Assembly (NCBI RefSeq): GCF_036964665.1
Contig: NZ_JBAMDA010000001.1
Span: 930,001 to 994,000, forward strand
Origin: Nitrobacter sp. NHB1
GTDB lineage: Bacteria; Pseudomonadota; Alphaproteobacteria; Rhizobiales; Xanthobacteraceae
Direction of reading: 5' to 3'
DNA: 64,000 nt
This document shows, piece after piece, positions 10,227 through 20,177 of this stretch. Each line of letters starts with the position of its first letter. The first letter of the stretch is position 1. The notes beneath the pieces are model-generated. The model searched no databases. It had not been told where the DNA came from and saw only the letters and a program-made list of their open reading frames with translations. The position numbers were made by a program, and so were the translations under genes.

Positions 10227-13200
10227 TGGCCTCGATCTCCGAGCCGTTCATCCGGAGGCCGGTCGGTACCACGCTTCTGGCGATCGGCCTGTTTCTGATC
10301 GGTGTGGTCGCTTACGGGTTCCTCCCGGTAGCTTCGGTTCCGAATGTCGATTTCCCGATGATCAGGGTGTCGGCGAACCGGCCGGGGGCTGACCCTTCGG
10401 TGATGGCGGCGACCGTCGCCGCGCCGCTGGAGCGCCGGCTCGGCGAGATCGCCGGCGTCGATCAGATCACATCCACGAGCACGCTTGGCGCTACTAGCAT
10501 CCGTTTGCGATTCGCTATCGGGCGAGACATCGACCATGCAGCACGCGACGTCCAGGCGGCGATCAACGCCTCGCTCGCCGATCTGCCGACCGATCTGCCG
10601 ACATTGCCGAAATTCCGCAAGGCGAATCCCGCTGCGGCGCCGGTCTTTATTCTGGCGTTGACGTCAAAAACCATGTCGACCAGCGCGATCTATGATGTGG
10701 CCGACACCGTGATCGTTCAGCGCATCTCGCAGGTTCCAGGTGTCGGCGAGGTTACCGTGAGCGGCGCCGATCAGCCGGCCGTCCGGATTGCGCTCAACCC
10801 GGTAACGCTCTCGAACGCTGGCATCTCGACCGACGATGTCCGGACCGCGATCGTGAGCGCGAATCCGCTCGGCCCTGTCGGAATCTTCAATGGTGGCCGC
10901 CAGAGCGAAACGCTGTCGACCAACAAGCAGATGCGGACGGCGGTCGAATTTCGCGACATCGTTATCAAAAGCTCCGGAGGGAATTTCGTCCGGCTCTCGG
11001 ACGTGGCCGATGTCAAGGATGCCACTCGAAACAGCCGCTCGATCGCCTGGTTCAACAAGCAACCCGCGGTGCTGATCCAGATCACCAAGCAGGGCGATGC
11101 CAACGTCATCGACACTGTCGACCGGGTGAAGGCGATGATCCCCGAGATCAAGCGATGGATTCCGGCCGGTGTCGAGATATCGACCATCGTTGACCGCACC
11201 GGCTCGATCCGCGCAAGCGTCGACGACATGGAGTGGACGCTGTTGGCGACAGCGTTTCTGGTGATGGTCGTGGTTTATGCGTTCCTCCGCCGCCTCACGC
11301 CGACCCTCGCGGCCGGTGTGTCGGTTCCGCTGGCGCTGGCGGGCACATGCGCCGGGATGTGGCTGGCGGGCTTCTCCATCGACAACCTCTCCCTGATGGC
11401 GCTGGCCATTTCCGTCGGTTTCGTGGTCGACGATGCCATCGTCATGATCGAGAACATGTACCGCAACCTCGAGCAGGGGCTGCCGCCTTATCGGGCTGCG
11501 CTCGAAGGAGCAAGGCAAATCGGTTTCACGGTGCTGTCGATCAGCCTGTCGTTGATCGCCGCATTCACGCCCCTGATCTTCATGGACGGCATGGTCGGCC
11601 GGTTGTTACGGGAGTTCTCGCTCACCCTCACATTTGCGATCGTGGTATCGACCGTCGTGTCGTTGACGGTCACGCCGGTGATCTGCGCCCACTACATCAA
11701 GCACGCGACATCAGCCGATGCGACCCGGCTTGACCGGCTGGTCGAAAGCTTGCTGTCGCGAATCGTGGCGTTCTATACGCGGACGCTGCGCGTCGTACTC
11801 GGCTTTCCCATCCTCACATTGCTGGTGTTTTTTGCGACGATCGCCCTGACAGTGACGCTATATATCAAGACGCCGAAGGGCTATTTCCCCATCGACGACA
11901 GCGGCTTCGTGATCGGCTCGACGCGCGCGTCGGCGGACGTTTCCTTTCAGTCCATGCTCGGGCTTCAACAGCGCGTTATGGATATCGTGATGGCAGATCC
12001 TGCCGTGCAAGGGATCGGCTCCTCCATCGGTGGCAGCAGCACGCGCGGAGGCTCAAATCGCGGATTCATGTATATCACGCTGAAGCCCCCGGCCGAACGG
12101 GGCGGGCTGACGACCCAGCAGGTGATCGACCGGATGCGCCGAAATCTCGGCGACGTACCGGGCATCAGGCTATACATGTTCGCAGCGCAAGACATTCGCG
12201 GTGGCGGACGCCAGAGCGATTCCAACTACCAGTACACGCTCTCCAGCACCGACCTCGATTTGTTGCAAAAGTGGGCGCCCCTTGTCGCCAAGCGCATGGA
12301 GACGGTGGAGGGAATCACGGACGTTTCCAGCGACCGCGATCCCGGCGGTCTGCAACTGACCTTGTCGATCGATCGGCAGAAGGCTTCCAGCCTTGGCGTC
12401 AGGGTTCAGGATATCGACAACGCGCTCAACAACGCCTTTTCGCAACGGCAGATTTCGATCGTCTACACCCAGCGCAACCAGTACCAGGTCATTCTGGAAA
12501 TCGACCCGCAATTCCAGCAAGACCCATCCAACCTGGAACGCATCTTCGTTGCGGGAGCCAACGGAGTACAGGTGCCGCTGTCCGCCGTCGTCAGCTACCG
12601 GCGCGACCTCTCGCCGCTCGCCGTCTATCATACGCAGTCGTTTCCATCGGTGACGGTGTCCTTCAATACGTTACCGGGTGTGGAGCTTCAGGAAGCGACC
12701 ACCAATATTCAACGCGCGGTCGATGAATTGCACATGCCCGAGGGTATACGCGGAAGCTTCGAGGGCAACGCCGCCGATTTCCGCAAAACCTCCGGGCGGC
12801 AGCCGCTACTGATCCTCGGCGCGCTCGTCGCTGTGTATATTGTGCTCGGCGTTCTCTACGAGAGCCTCGCGCATCCGCTCACCATCATCTCGACCTTGCC
12901 ATCCGCCGGTCTTGGCGCGCTGCTGGCCTTGCAGATCACCAATACGTCGCTGACGATCATTGCATTCGTCGGAATCATTCTTCTCATCGGCATCGTCAAG
13001 AAGAACGGCATCATGATCGTGGATTTCGCGCTGGATGCCGAGCGCCAGCGCGGCCTGTCGTCCACGGACGCCATCTTCGAGGCATGCAGCGTGCGCTTCC
13101 GACCCATCCTCATGACCACCATGGCGGCGATTTTCGCCGCGATACCGCTGGTGCTCGCAACCGGCCCGGGCACGGAACTACGACGACCGCTCGGCATCAC

Positions 13201-13324
13201 CATCATCGGCGGGCTGCTCGTTTCACAGGTTTTGACGCTTTACACGACACCCGTGATCTACCTCCTGATCGATCGGTTGCGGCGGCGAGGCGAGGCTGCG
13301 CCAGCGGTCGCGCCGGCCGAGTAA
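10226..13324 (+). CDS. mdtC: RND efflux pump inner-membrane subunit, MdtC-like
   Basis: A 1032-residue second pump subunit, clearly paralogous to the preceding gene (same opening SEPFIRRPVGTTLLAIGLFLIG and the same TM4 relay GFVVDDAIVMIENM near residue 401). It starts with GTG on the last base of the mdtB stop (TAGTG), so production is coupled at a near 1:1 ratio, as expected for an MdtB-MdtC heteromultimer. Both proteins keep the relay aspartates and the GIVKKNG lysine motif, so neither looks inactive. The C-terminus ends in an Ala/Pro-rich tail. No dedicated regulator is adjacent. Confidence 0.9.
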   Translation: MASISEPFIRRPVGTTLLAIGLFLIGVVAYGFLPVASVPNVDFPMIRVSANRPGADPSVMAATVAAPLERRLGEIAGVDQITSTSTLGATSIRLRFAIGRDIDHAARDVQAAINASLADLPTDLPTLPKFRKANPAAAPVFILALTSKTMSTSAIYDVADTVIVQRISQVPGVGEVTVSGADQPAVRIALNPVTLSNAGISTDDVRTAIVSANPLGPVGIFNGGRQSETLSTNKQMRTAVEFRDIVIKSSGGNFVRLSDVADVKDATRNSRSIAWFNKQPAVLIQITKQGDANVIDTVDRVKAMIPEIKRWIPAGVEISTIVDRTGSIRASVDDMEWTLLATAFLVMVVVYAFLRRLTPTLAAGVSVPLALAGTCAGMWLAGFSIDNLSLMALAISVGFVVDDAIVMIENMYRNLEQGLPPYRAALEGARQIGFTVLSISLSLIAAFTPLIFMDGMVGRLLREFSLTLTFAIVVSTVVSLTVTPVICAHYIKHATSADATRLDRLVESLLSRIVAFYTRTLRVVLGFPILTLLVFFATIALTVTLYIKTPKGYFPIDDSGFVIGSTRASADVSFQSMLGLQQRVMDIVMADPAVQGIGSSIGGSSTRGGSNRGFMYITLKPPAERGGLTTQQVIDRMRRNLGDVPGIRLYMFAAQDIRGGGRQSDSNYQYTLSSTDLDLLQKWAPLVAKRMETVEGITDVSSDRDPGGLQLTLSIDRQKASSLGVRVQDIDNALNNAFSQRQISIVYTQRNQYQVILEIDPQFQQDPSNLERIFVAGANGVQVPLSAVVSYRRDLSPLAVYHTQSFPSVTVSFNTLPGVELQEATTNIQRAVDELHMPEGIRGSFEGNAADFRKTSGRQPLLILGALVAVYIVLGVLYESLAHPLTIISTLPSAGLGALLALQITNTSLTIIAFVGIILLIGIVKKNGIMIVDFALDAERQRGLSSTDAIFEACSVRFRPILMTTMAAIFAAIPLVLATGPGTELRRPLGITIIGGLLVSQVLTLYTTPVIYLLIDRLRRRGEAAPAVAPAE

Positions 13325-13378
13325 GCGGGACCCGATCGGTTTCCTTGCTGGACAGATCGGCGCGGCGTATAGCGGGCA

Positions 13379-14113
13379 ATGCCAAGGAATTCCGAGATAG
13401 TCGCTGCTGACACAGGGCCGGACCCGATTCCGGATTGCCAACGATGCCACAAGCCGTTGGCGCTCTGCATTTGCGACAGCGTCGAGCCGATCAGGAACAG
13501 GACATCGCTCTTGATCCTGCAGCATCCGCAAGAGCAGGACAGGGCTCTCGGGACCGCCCGCCTGACGGCGTTACATTTCCAGGACGCCGTGCTGAAGATC
13601 GGGCTGTCTTGGCCGAGCCTATCCCGGGCGCTGGGCCGACCGGAGCATGATCCGTCGCGCTGGGCGGTGCTTTATCTCGGATCGGCCAGGGTCGACGATC
13701 TCAACACCGACCGCGCGATCGTGGCGATCGACCGCAAGGGTGAGATGGAGGACAATCAACGCGCCATCCTCGCGGATATCGAGGGTCTGGTGCTGCTGGA
13801 CGGCACCTGGAGCCAGGCCAAGGCGCTGTGGTGGCGCAACGCGTGGATGCTCAAATGCCAGCGCATCATTCTGGGACCGCGCCAACCCTCACGTTATGGC
13901 AAGCTTCGCAAGGAGCCTCGTCGGGACGGACTCGCCACGATCGAAGCCGCGGCGATGATGCTTGCCGGTCTCGAAAATCGTCCGGACATCGAGACGACCT
14001 TGCTCGCGAGTTTTGAGCGGATGTTGGCGAAATATCGTGAGGTCCAGACGACGATGCCCGAACTTGCGCCCCGACCCAAACCGCGCAGGGATTATCGCCG
14101 CCGCCGTGACTGA
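13379..14113 (+). CDS. DTW-domain protein, probable tRNA-uridine aminocarboxypropyltransferase
   Basis: A 244-residue DTW-domain protein. The family includes E. coli TapT (YfiP), which transfers the aminocarboxypropyl group of SAM to uridine 47 of tRNA. The N-terminus has a metal-type cysteine array CQRCHKPLALCICD (residues ~19-32). The middle has the family core ILQHPQEQ...GTARL, and the later motif LLDGTWSQAKAL carries the DGTW variant of the DTW signature. The C-terminal part (KEPRRDGLATIEAAAMML) also matches. The gene follows the mdt operon after 54 bases. Whether it acts at position 47 here is inferred from the family. Confidence 0.78.
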   Translation: MPRNSEIVAADTGPDPIPDCQRCHKPLALCICDSVEPIRNRTSLLILQHPQEQDRALGTARLTALHFQDAVLKIGLSWPSLSRALGRPEHDPSRWAVLYLGSARVDDLNTDRAIVAIDRKGEMEDNQRAILADIEGLVLLDGTWSQAKALWWRNAWMLKCQRIILGPRQPSRYGKLRKEPRRDGLATIEAAAMMLAGLENRPDIETTLLASFERMLAKYREVQTTMPELAPRPKPRRDYRRRRD

Positions 14114-14222
14114 CCGACCATTTCGGCAGGTCGTCGAAGGGTATCGAATTGCAGAACCTCGCCGCGGCCTGCACGAGCAGGTTGCCTAAGCGGCGGATGC
14201 TCTATATTGATCCGATTCAAGG

Positions 14223-14296
14223 GGCCACGTGGCGGAGTGGTTACGCAACGGTCTGCAAAACCGTGTACTCCGGTTCAATTCCGGACGTGGCCTCCA
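14223..14296 (+). tRNA. tRNA-Cys (GCA)
   Basis: A full cloverleaf of 74 bases with encoded CCA. The acceptor is GGCCACG (14223-14229) paired with CGTGGCC (14286-14292), the discriminator is T at 14293, and CCA is 14294-14296. The anticodon stem is ACGGT/ACCGT with loop CTGCAAA, giving anticodon GCA at 14255-14257. The T-arm has the standard GGTTCAATTCC core. Confidence 0.96.
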
Positions 14297-14377
14297 TCAA
14301 TATAATCAATACCTTACGATGATTATTTGATGAATTTCTTAATCTTACCGATGCGCCGATCGGGCTCGCCGTATCAT

Positions 14378-14572
14378 TCAGCAAGCGCCGTTCCATCCAT
14401 CGGGAAAAGGAAAAAACGGCCATGCGATCTGGTTGTCGTTTGCAGCCTGCGGCGGCTTGTCGAAATGCAACTCGTCGAAATCCGACAGGCCGTTCAGCAC
14501 GGCTTCTTCAATGCGCGGAGCGATCGCGGCGTTCACTGCGCTAAGCAACCGTTCAAACTCGACTTCACTCAT
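14378..14572 (-). CDS. Small hypothetical protein (64 aa)
   Basis: No function is recognised. The predicted cytoplasmic protein begins MSEVEFERLLSAVNAAIAPR, has an amphipathic helical N-half, and ends in an aromatic/Pro tail (IAWPFFPFPDGWNG) after an AANDNQ linker of a type seen in short rhizobial orphans. An open frame continues 12 codons upstream, but the internal ATG at 14572 gives the cleaner start, with an AGG nearby. It lies alone between tRNA-Cys and glmS on the opposite strand. It is kept because the codon use and acidic helical profile look coding. Confidence 0.5.
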   Translation of the reverse strand: MSEVEFERLLSAVNAAIAPRIEEAVLNGLSDFDELHFDKPPQAANDNQIAWPFFPFPDGWNGAC

Positions 14573-14921
14573 GTGCGCCTCATTTTTTCTTTGCGCACAT
14601 CGTGACAAAAAGGGTTTGGGCTCCCGTTGCAGGAATCGCTAAAATTGTTGCGATCGCACGTTAAAATTCAAAGCGGCTTTGAGTACCGAACATTGGTGAC
14701 TTGCGAGGCCATCCTCGATGCTACGGATTGTCGGTCCACGGACATCGAGGTTACCGAGCGGTTAATCGGGGGCGGTTACGTTATGACGCCGCCAGCCATC
14801 GCGGTGATTTAACCCTGTCGCAATCGGCAATAATTATTGTTTCCTTGCGCTCCAGGCTTTTCGTTAAGAGGGCACGAGCTTTTTCTGCAATTTTTCTGCG
14901 ATCTTGGAGATATTGATCCGC
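14573..14921. other. Leader region of glmS
   Basis: There are 349 bases without a convincing gene. The stretch is noticeably more AT-rich than the genes on both sides and should contain the glmS promoter. I see no glmS-ribozyme features and no clear riboswitch. A ribosome site GGAGAT lies just before the glmS ATG. Confidence 0.4.
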
Positions 14922-16748
14922 ATGTGCGGCATTGTCGGAATTTTGGGACGCGGTCCCGTTGCGGATCAATTGGTTGATTCGCTCAAGCGCCTCGAATACC
15001 GCGGCTACGATTCCGCCGGCATCGCGACACTGGAGGGAACGCATCTGGCGCGTCGTCGCGCCGAGGGCAAGCTGAAGAATCTGGCGGCGCGCCTGCGGGC
15101 CGAACCGCTGGGCGGGCGCGTCGGGATCGGACACACGCGCTGGGCAACGCACGGCAAGCCGACCGAGAACAACGCGCACCCGCACGCCACCGAGCGCGTG
15201 GCCGTCGTTCACAATGGAATCATCGAAAATTTCCGCGAACTGCGCGAAGAGCTTCAAGAAAAAGGAGCGGTCTTCGAGACTGAAACCGATACCGAGACGG
15301 TCCTGCATCTCGTCGACGGCTATCTTGCCGCCGGCCTCGATCCGGTTGAAGCGGTCAGAGCCACGTTGTCGCGGCTTCGCGGCGCCTTCGCCCTCGGTTT
15401 TATCTTCGCAGCCGACGACAACATTCTGATCGGTGCGCGCAACGGACCTCCGCTGGCCATCGGATATGGCGACGGCGAAATGTATCTGGGATCGGACGCG
15501 ATCGCGCTCGGCCCGTTTACCGATACGATCAGTTATCTTGAGGACGGCGACTGGGCGGTTTTGACCCGCGAGGGCGCGACCGTCTACGACCACCGGAATG
15601 CCATCGTTCAGCGCGACATCGTCAAGCACAGCGCCTCGATTTCTCTGGTGGACAAAGCCAACTTTCGTCACTTCATGGCCAAGGAAATCCACGAACAGCC
15701 GGAAGTGGTCGGGCATACGCTCGCCCGCTATGTCGACATGGCAACGGAGCGTGTGTTGCTTCCGGTGGACCTCCCGTTCGATTTTCGCGATATCAGACGG
15801 GTCTCGATCATCGCGTGCGGGACCGCGAATTACGCCGGTTACATCGGCAAATACTGGCTGGAGCGTCTGGCCCGGTTGGCCGTCGAGATCGATATCGCAT
15901 CGGAATTTCGCTATCGTGAAGCGCCGCTCAGCAAAGGCGACCTCGCCATTTTCATTTCGCAATCGGGGGAAACCGCTGACACGCTCGCGGCACTTCGTTA
16001 TGCGAAGGAGCAGGGACTGCATACGCTGTCGGTTGTCAACGTCGTGACATCGACGATCGCACGGGAAAGCGAGACGATGCTGCAAACTCTGGCGGGCCCT
16101 GAGATCGGCGTCGCTTCGACCAAGGCCTTCACCTGCCAGTTGATGGTGCTTGCGGCGCTCGCGATCGCCGCCGGCAAGGCGCGCGGCGAATTATCCGAAG
16201 AGGACGAATCCAGGCTTGTGCACGGCCTTATCGAAATTCCGCGGCTGATGTCGGAAGCGCTGAACACCGAACCGCAGATCGACAGGCTCGCGCGCGACAT
16301 CGCCAAATCAAGGGACGTCCTGTATCTCGGGCGAGGCACCAGCTATCCGCTTGCGCTGGAGGGGGCGCTCAAACTCAAGGAAATCTCCTACATCCACGCG
16401 GAAGGCTACGCCGCAGGCGAACTCAAACATGGACCGATCGCATTGATCGACGAGAACATACCGGTGGTAGTAATCGCCCCCTATGATCGCGTTTTCGAGA
16501 AGACCGTGTCCAACATGCAAGAGGTGGCGGCGCGGGGCGGCAACATCATTCTCATGACCGACGCAAAGGGGGCAGCGGAGGCGACGATAAAGTCGCTGGT
16601 GACGATTATCCTGCCCGATATGGCGGCCACCTTTGCCGCGCTGGTCTATGCGGTTCCGGTGCAGTTGCTGGCCTACCATACCGCGGTCGTCATGGGCACG
16701 GACGTCGACCAACCGCGTAATCTGGCAAAATCCGTCACTGTCGAATAA
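14922..16748 (+). CDS. glmS: Glutamine-fructose-6-phosphate aminotransferase (isomerizing)
   Basis: A 608-residue enzyme that makes glucosamine-6-phosphate, the first step to UDP-GlcNAc for peptidoglycan and lipid A. The ATG at 14922 is chosen because the next residue is the catalytic N-terminal cysteine (CGIVGILGRGPV); the longer frame would bury it. The class-II amidotransferase domain covers about residues 1-220, with GHTRWATHGKPTENNAHPH. Two SIS isomerase domains follow, with ACGTANYAGYIGKYW and later GRGTSYPLALEGALKLKEIS. The C-terminus DQPRNLAKSVTVE is the typical glucosamine-synthase tail. It is a stand-alone gene, with no glmU adjacent. Confidence 0.96.
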   Translation: MCGIVGILGRGPVADQLVDSLKRLEYRGYDSAGIATLEGTHLARRRAEGKLKNLAARLRAEPLGGRVGIGHTRWATHGKPTENNAHPHATERVAVVHNGIIENFRELREELQEKGAVFETETDTETVLHLVDGYLAAGLDPVEAVRATLSRLRGAFALGFIFAADDNILIGARNGPPLAIGYGDGEMYLGSDAIALGPFTDTISYLEDGDWAVLTREGATVYDHRNAIVQRDIVKHSASISLVDKANFRHFMAKEIHEQPEVVGHTLARYVDMATERVLLPVDLPFDFRDIRRVSIIACGTANYAGYIGKYWLERLARLAVEIDIASEFRYREAPLSKGDLAIFISQSGETADTLAALRYAKEQGLHTLSVVNVVTSTIARESETMLQTLAGPEIGVASTKAFTCQLMVLAALAIAAGKARGELSEEDESRLVHGLIEIPRLMSEALNTEPQIDRLARDIAKSRDVLYLGRGTSYPLALEGALKLKEISYIHAEGYAAGELKHGPIALIDENIPVVVIAPYDRVFEKTVSNMQEVAARGGNIILMTDAKGAAEATIKSLVTIILPDMAATFAALVYAVPVQLLAYHTAVVMGTDVDQPRNLAKSVTVE

Positions 16749-16854
16749 GACGGGGGGTCGCAGGGCGGTCCATCGCGCCGCGTGCAAAGTCGGCTAGAAT
16801 GCCTATATGAGCAGATATCAGCCATTTTTTACACATCTTTGATCTGGAACCACG

Positions 16855-17625
16855 ATGACCCGTGACAATCCTTCGAGCGGCGCGCCAGGCGACCATCACC
16901 CGGATATGCCCCGCGGCGTCATCGCGCGATTCCGGAACTATTTTCTGACCGGCCTGATCGTAGCCGGCCCGGTTGCTATAACACTTTACCTGACCTGGTG
17001 GTTCGTGAACTGGGTCGACAGCCTGGTACGGCCGTTCGTTCCGATCGCGTATCGGCCGGAAACGTATCTGCCTTTCGGAGTGCCGGGATCAGGCTTGATC
17101 GTTGCGGTGTTCGCGCTGACGATGCTGGGCTTCCTGACGGCCAACCTGATCGGCCGGACGCTGGTCGATCTTGGCGAAAGGCTGCTGGGCCGGATGCCGG
17201 TGGTGCGGGCGATCTACCGCGGACTCAAGCAGGTCTTCGAAACGCTTTTTTCCGGGTCCGGATCGAGCCTCCGCAGGGTTGGTCTCGTTGAATTCCCGTC
17301 GCCCGGCATGTGGTCGATCGTCCTCATTTCGCAAGTGCCGAGCGAGAATGTTGCCGCCCGGCTGCCAGGTCAGGAAGAGCATATTTCGGTGTTTCTGCCG
17401 TGCGCGCCCAACCCGACCACGGGCTTCTTCTTCTACGTACCCAAGAGCAGGGTCGTCGATATCGACATGAGCACGGAGGAAGCGGCAACCCTGATCATGT
17501 CCGCGGGCGTCGTTCAGCCAAATTCCGACCCGCAGAAGAAGCTCGCAGCTCTAGCAGAGATGGCCCAAGCGTCGCGCGCGGCGAATGACTCTGCCCTTGA
17601 GCCCCAGACTGCAAAGGTCGACTGA
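16855..17625 (+). CDS. DUF502 family membrane protein
   Basis: A 256-residue protein of the DUF502 family (conserved in proteobacteria, function unknown). Two membrane segments are visible: YFLTGLIVAGPVAITLYLTWW (about residues 25-47) and GLIVAVFALTMLGFLTANLI (about 80-100). The soluble C-terminal domain carries family landmarks such as RGLKQVFETLFSG, GMWSIVLIS and FLPCAPNPTTGFFFYVP. It ends three bases before the convergent recG stop. No function can be assigned. Confidence 0.85.
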   Translation: MTRDNPSSGAPGDHHPDMPRGVIARFRNYFLTGLIVAGPVAITLYLTWWFVNWVDSLVRPFVPIAYRPETYLPFGVPGSGLIVAVFALTMLGFLTANLIGRTLVDLGERLLGRMPVVRAIYRGLKQVFETLFSGSGSSLRRVGLVEFPSPGMWSIVLISQVPSENVAARLPGQEEHISVFLPCAPNPTTGFFFYVPKSRVVDIDMSTEEAATLIMSAGVVQPNSDPQKKLAALAEMAQASRAANDSALEPQTAKVD

Positions 17626-17628
17626 CCT

Positions 17629-19728
17629 TCAGCCCGCACCGATCAGAGGCAGGGCCTCGTCGCGCTCAAACAGATGCAGCAGGCGTCGCAGGGCTTCGCC
17701 GTGTGCGCCCGTGAGCTTCGGGTTCTGCTTCATGATACGCAAGGCTTCGTCGCGGGCTTGCGTGATGAGTTGAGCGTGAACATCTGAGCGAGCAATGCGA
17801 TAGCCGGGCAGGCCGCTTTGACGGGTCCCGAGCACGTCGCCTTCGCCGCGCAGTTTCAGATCTTCTTCGGCGATACGGAAGCCATCCGTGGTCTCCCGGA
17901 TCACCCGCAGCCGGGCGGCGGACATCTCGCCCAGCGGCTCGCGGTATAGCAGCAGGCAGGTCGAGGGCTCCGAGCCGCGGCCGATCCGACCCCGCAATTG
18001 ATGCAGTTGCGCGAGGCCAAAGCGTTCCGCGTTCTCGATGACCATGACGGTCGCCGCCGGCACGTCAACGCCGACCTCGACAACGGTGGTCGCCACCAGC
18101 AGATTGATGTCGGCCGCAGCGAATTGCGCCATCACGCGATCTTTCTCGGAGCCTCGCATCTTGCCGTGAACAAGGCCGACCTTGTCGCCGAAGCGCGCCT
18201 TGAGGCTGTCGAAGCGCTGCTCCGCATCGGTCAGGTCGACGGTGTCGGATTCCTCGACCAGCGGACAGATCCAGTAAACCAGCTTGCCGGCCTTCACGGC
18301 GCGGCCGACCGCGTCGATCACCTCGTTCAAGCGGCTAGCGGTGACGGCGCGGGTATCGATCGGCTGCCGGCCGGCGGGCTTTTCGCGCAACTCGGATACG
18401 TCCATGTCGCCGAAATAGGTGAGAACCAGCGTGCGCGGGATCGGTGTTGCGCTCAGCACCAGCACATCCACGGCCTCTCCCTTGGCCGTCAATGCGAGAC
18501 GCTCGCGCACGCCGAAACGGTGCTGTTCGTCCACCACCGCAAGCGCCAGCGCCTTGAACGCCACATCGTCCTGGATCAATGCGTGGGTGCCGACGAGCAG
18601 GTCGATGTCGCCATCGGCGAGGCGCGCCGTGATCTCGCGCCGTTCCTTGCCTTTCTCGCGGCCGGTCAGGATCGCAACGCGCAGGCCGGCCTGTTCGGCC
18701 AGCGGCGCGATGGTCTTGATATGCTGGCGGGCAAGGATTTCGGTCGGCGCCATCAAAGCGGTCTGCTTGCCGGCCTCAGTCACGGCGGCGGCGGCGAGCA
18801 GCGCGACGACCGTCTTGCCCGAGCCGACATCGCCCTGAAGCAGCCGCAACATCCGCACCGGCTGCCGCAAGTCGTCGCTGATCGCGGCGGCCGCTTGCTG
18901 TTGCGATGCGGTCAGGGCGTAGGGAAGCGCGTCGATGATCTTGTTGCGCAGGTGCCCATCGCCGGCGTGTCGGCTTCCGGCCGGCCGGCGAAGCTGCGCG
19001 CGCACCAGTGCCAGCGCGAGTTGTCCGGCAAGCAACTCATCGAAGGCAAGGCGCGACCAGAACCGACCTTCCGGTAGAATATCGGTCAATTCCAGCGGGA
19101 CGTGAACGCGACGGAGTGCTTCCTCCAGCGACGGGAAGCTGCACCGGCGCAAAATGTCCGGACCGATCCATTCGGGCAATACGGGGAGCTTTTGCAAGGC
19201 GCCCGCGATCGCGCGCCGCAAGGAGCCCAGCGCCAGGCCCTCGGTGAGGGGATAGACGGGATCGATGCCTGAGAGCTTCGCCAGCCCGGCCTCATCGACC
19301 ACCCGGTCGGGGTGCACGATCTGCAAGGTGCCGTCGAACATCTGCGCGGTGCCGGACACATAGCGCCTGGCTCCGACGGGAAGCAGCTTTTCGACGTAGC
19401 CCGGCTGGGCGCGAAAGTAGGTCAGCACGACGTCCCCGGTCTCGTCGCTGGCATAGACCAGATGCGGCGCGCGCGAGCGTCCGGTCGGCGCAGGGCGATG
19501 CCGGTCGATGGTCACCTCAAGCGTCACGACGGTGCCGGGAATGGCGTCGCGGATTTTCGGCCGCGCCCTGCGATCGATGACGCTTGCAGGCAGGTGAAAC
19601 AGCAGATCGATCAGCCGTGGGGTTTCATCGCGCCCGAGCAGATACCGGAACAGCCTGTCCTGCTTCGGGCCGACGCCGGACAGGCTGGTCACCGATGCAA
19701 AGAGAGGATTGAGCAGTGCAGGGCGCAT
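17629..19728 (-). CDS. recG: ATP-dependent DNA helicase RecG
   Basis: A 699-residue superfamily-2 helicase that remodels stalled forks and branch-migrates Holliday junctions. The N-terminal wedge domain (MRPALLNPLFASVTSLSGVG start; OB fold near residues 60-150) precedes the helicase core, with Walker A GDVGSGKT, the DExH box VVDEQHRFG, SATPIPRT, and the C-terminal QLRGRIGRG and LRGEGDVLGTRQSG motifs. The longer open frame adds 29 residues that do not look like RecG, so I start at 19728. It is convergent with the DUF502 gene and divergent from sdhE-mfd. Confidence 0.95.
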   Translation of the reverse strand: MRPALLNPLFASVTSLSGVGPKQDRLFRYLLGRDETPRLIDLLFHLPASVIDRRARPKIRDAIPGTVVTLEVTIDRHRPAPTGRSRAPHLVYASDETGDVVLTYFRAQPGYVEKLLPVGARRYVSGTAQMFDGTLQIVHPDRVVDEAGLAKLSGIDPVYPLTEGLALGSLRRAIAGALQKLPVLPEWIGPDILRRCSFPSLEEALRRVHVPLELTDILPEGRFWSRLAFDELLAGQLALALVRAQLRRPAGSRHAGDGHLRNKIIDALPYALTASQQQAAAAISDDLRQPVRMLRLLQGDVGSGKTVVALLAAAAVTEAGKQTALMAPTEILARQHIKTIAPLAEQAGLRVAILTGREKGKERREITARLADGDIDLLVGTHALIQDDVAFKALALAVVDEQHRFGVRERLALTAKGEAVDVLVLSATPIPRTLVLTYFGDMDVSELREKPAGRQPIDTRAVTASRLNEVIDAVGRAVKAGKLVYWICPLVEESDTVDLTDAEQRFDSLKARFGDKVGLVHGKMRGSEKDRVMAQFAAADINLLVATTVVEVGVDVPAATVMVIENAERFGLAQLHQLRGRIGRGSEPSTCLLLYREPLGEMSAARLRVIRETTDGFRIAEEDLKLRGEGDVLGTRQSGLPGYRIARSDVHAQLITQARDEALRIMKQNPKLTGAHGEALRRLLHLFERDEALPLIGAG

Positions 19729-19886
19729 CAAGCGTTTCAACGAAAGTGAGATGGACCGGTTGCAAGCCTTGAATGCAATTTCCGGATTATGCAATGCGCG
19801 AACAGGTGCTGACATCCCCGATTGCGAAGGCTATATGGTGCCGGCCCGGCTCGTCCGGGCTTTTGGCGTTCGGATGGGATTGACGG

Positions 19887-20177
19887 ATGACGGGATCGAC
19901 ACGATCGAGCGACGGCCTGGATGACCGCCGCAAACGGCTGCTGTTTCGCTGCTGGCATCGCGGGATGCGCGAGGTGGACCTGATCCTCGGCCGGTTCGCC
20001 GACGCCGAAATCGGTTCGCTGACCGATGCGGAATTGATCGATCTCGAAAGTCTGATCGAGGTTCCGGACCCGGACCTTTATGCCGCGCTGAGCGGCGGCG
20101 CTCCGCTTGTCCCCGAATACAGGACGGCGCTGTTCGATCGTATCAAGTCGTTCCGGCCGTCAGGGCAGGGCGCGTGA
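19887..20177 (+). CDS. sdhE: Succinate dehydrogenase assembly factor SdhE (CptB/YgfY)
   Basis: A 96-residue cytoplasmic protein of the Sdh5/SdhE family that attaches FAD to the succinate dehydrogenase flavoprotein. The family core RRKRLLFRCWHRGMREVDLILGRF appears at residues 13-36 (the conserved RGMRE/D motif is the flavinylation determinant), followed by an acidic helix LTDAELIDLESLIEVPDPDLY. Length and helical pattern fit. The stop overlaps the mfd ATG (TGATGG), so it is coupled to mfd. The recG-sdhE-mfd order recurs in related alphaproteobacteria. Confidence 0.9.
   Translation: MTGSTRSSDGLDDRRKRLLFRCWHRGMREVDLILGRFADAEIGSLTDAELIDLESLIEVPDPDLYAALSGGAPLVPEYRTALFDRIKSFRPSGQGA

Noticed and set aside
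13379-14113. Reading the DTW protein as part of the efflux operon
   Set aside because: The gap, different function and lack of overlap do not support a functional link.
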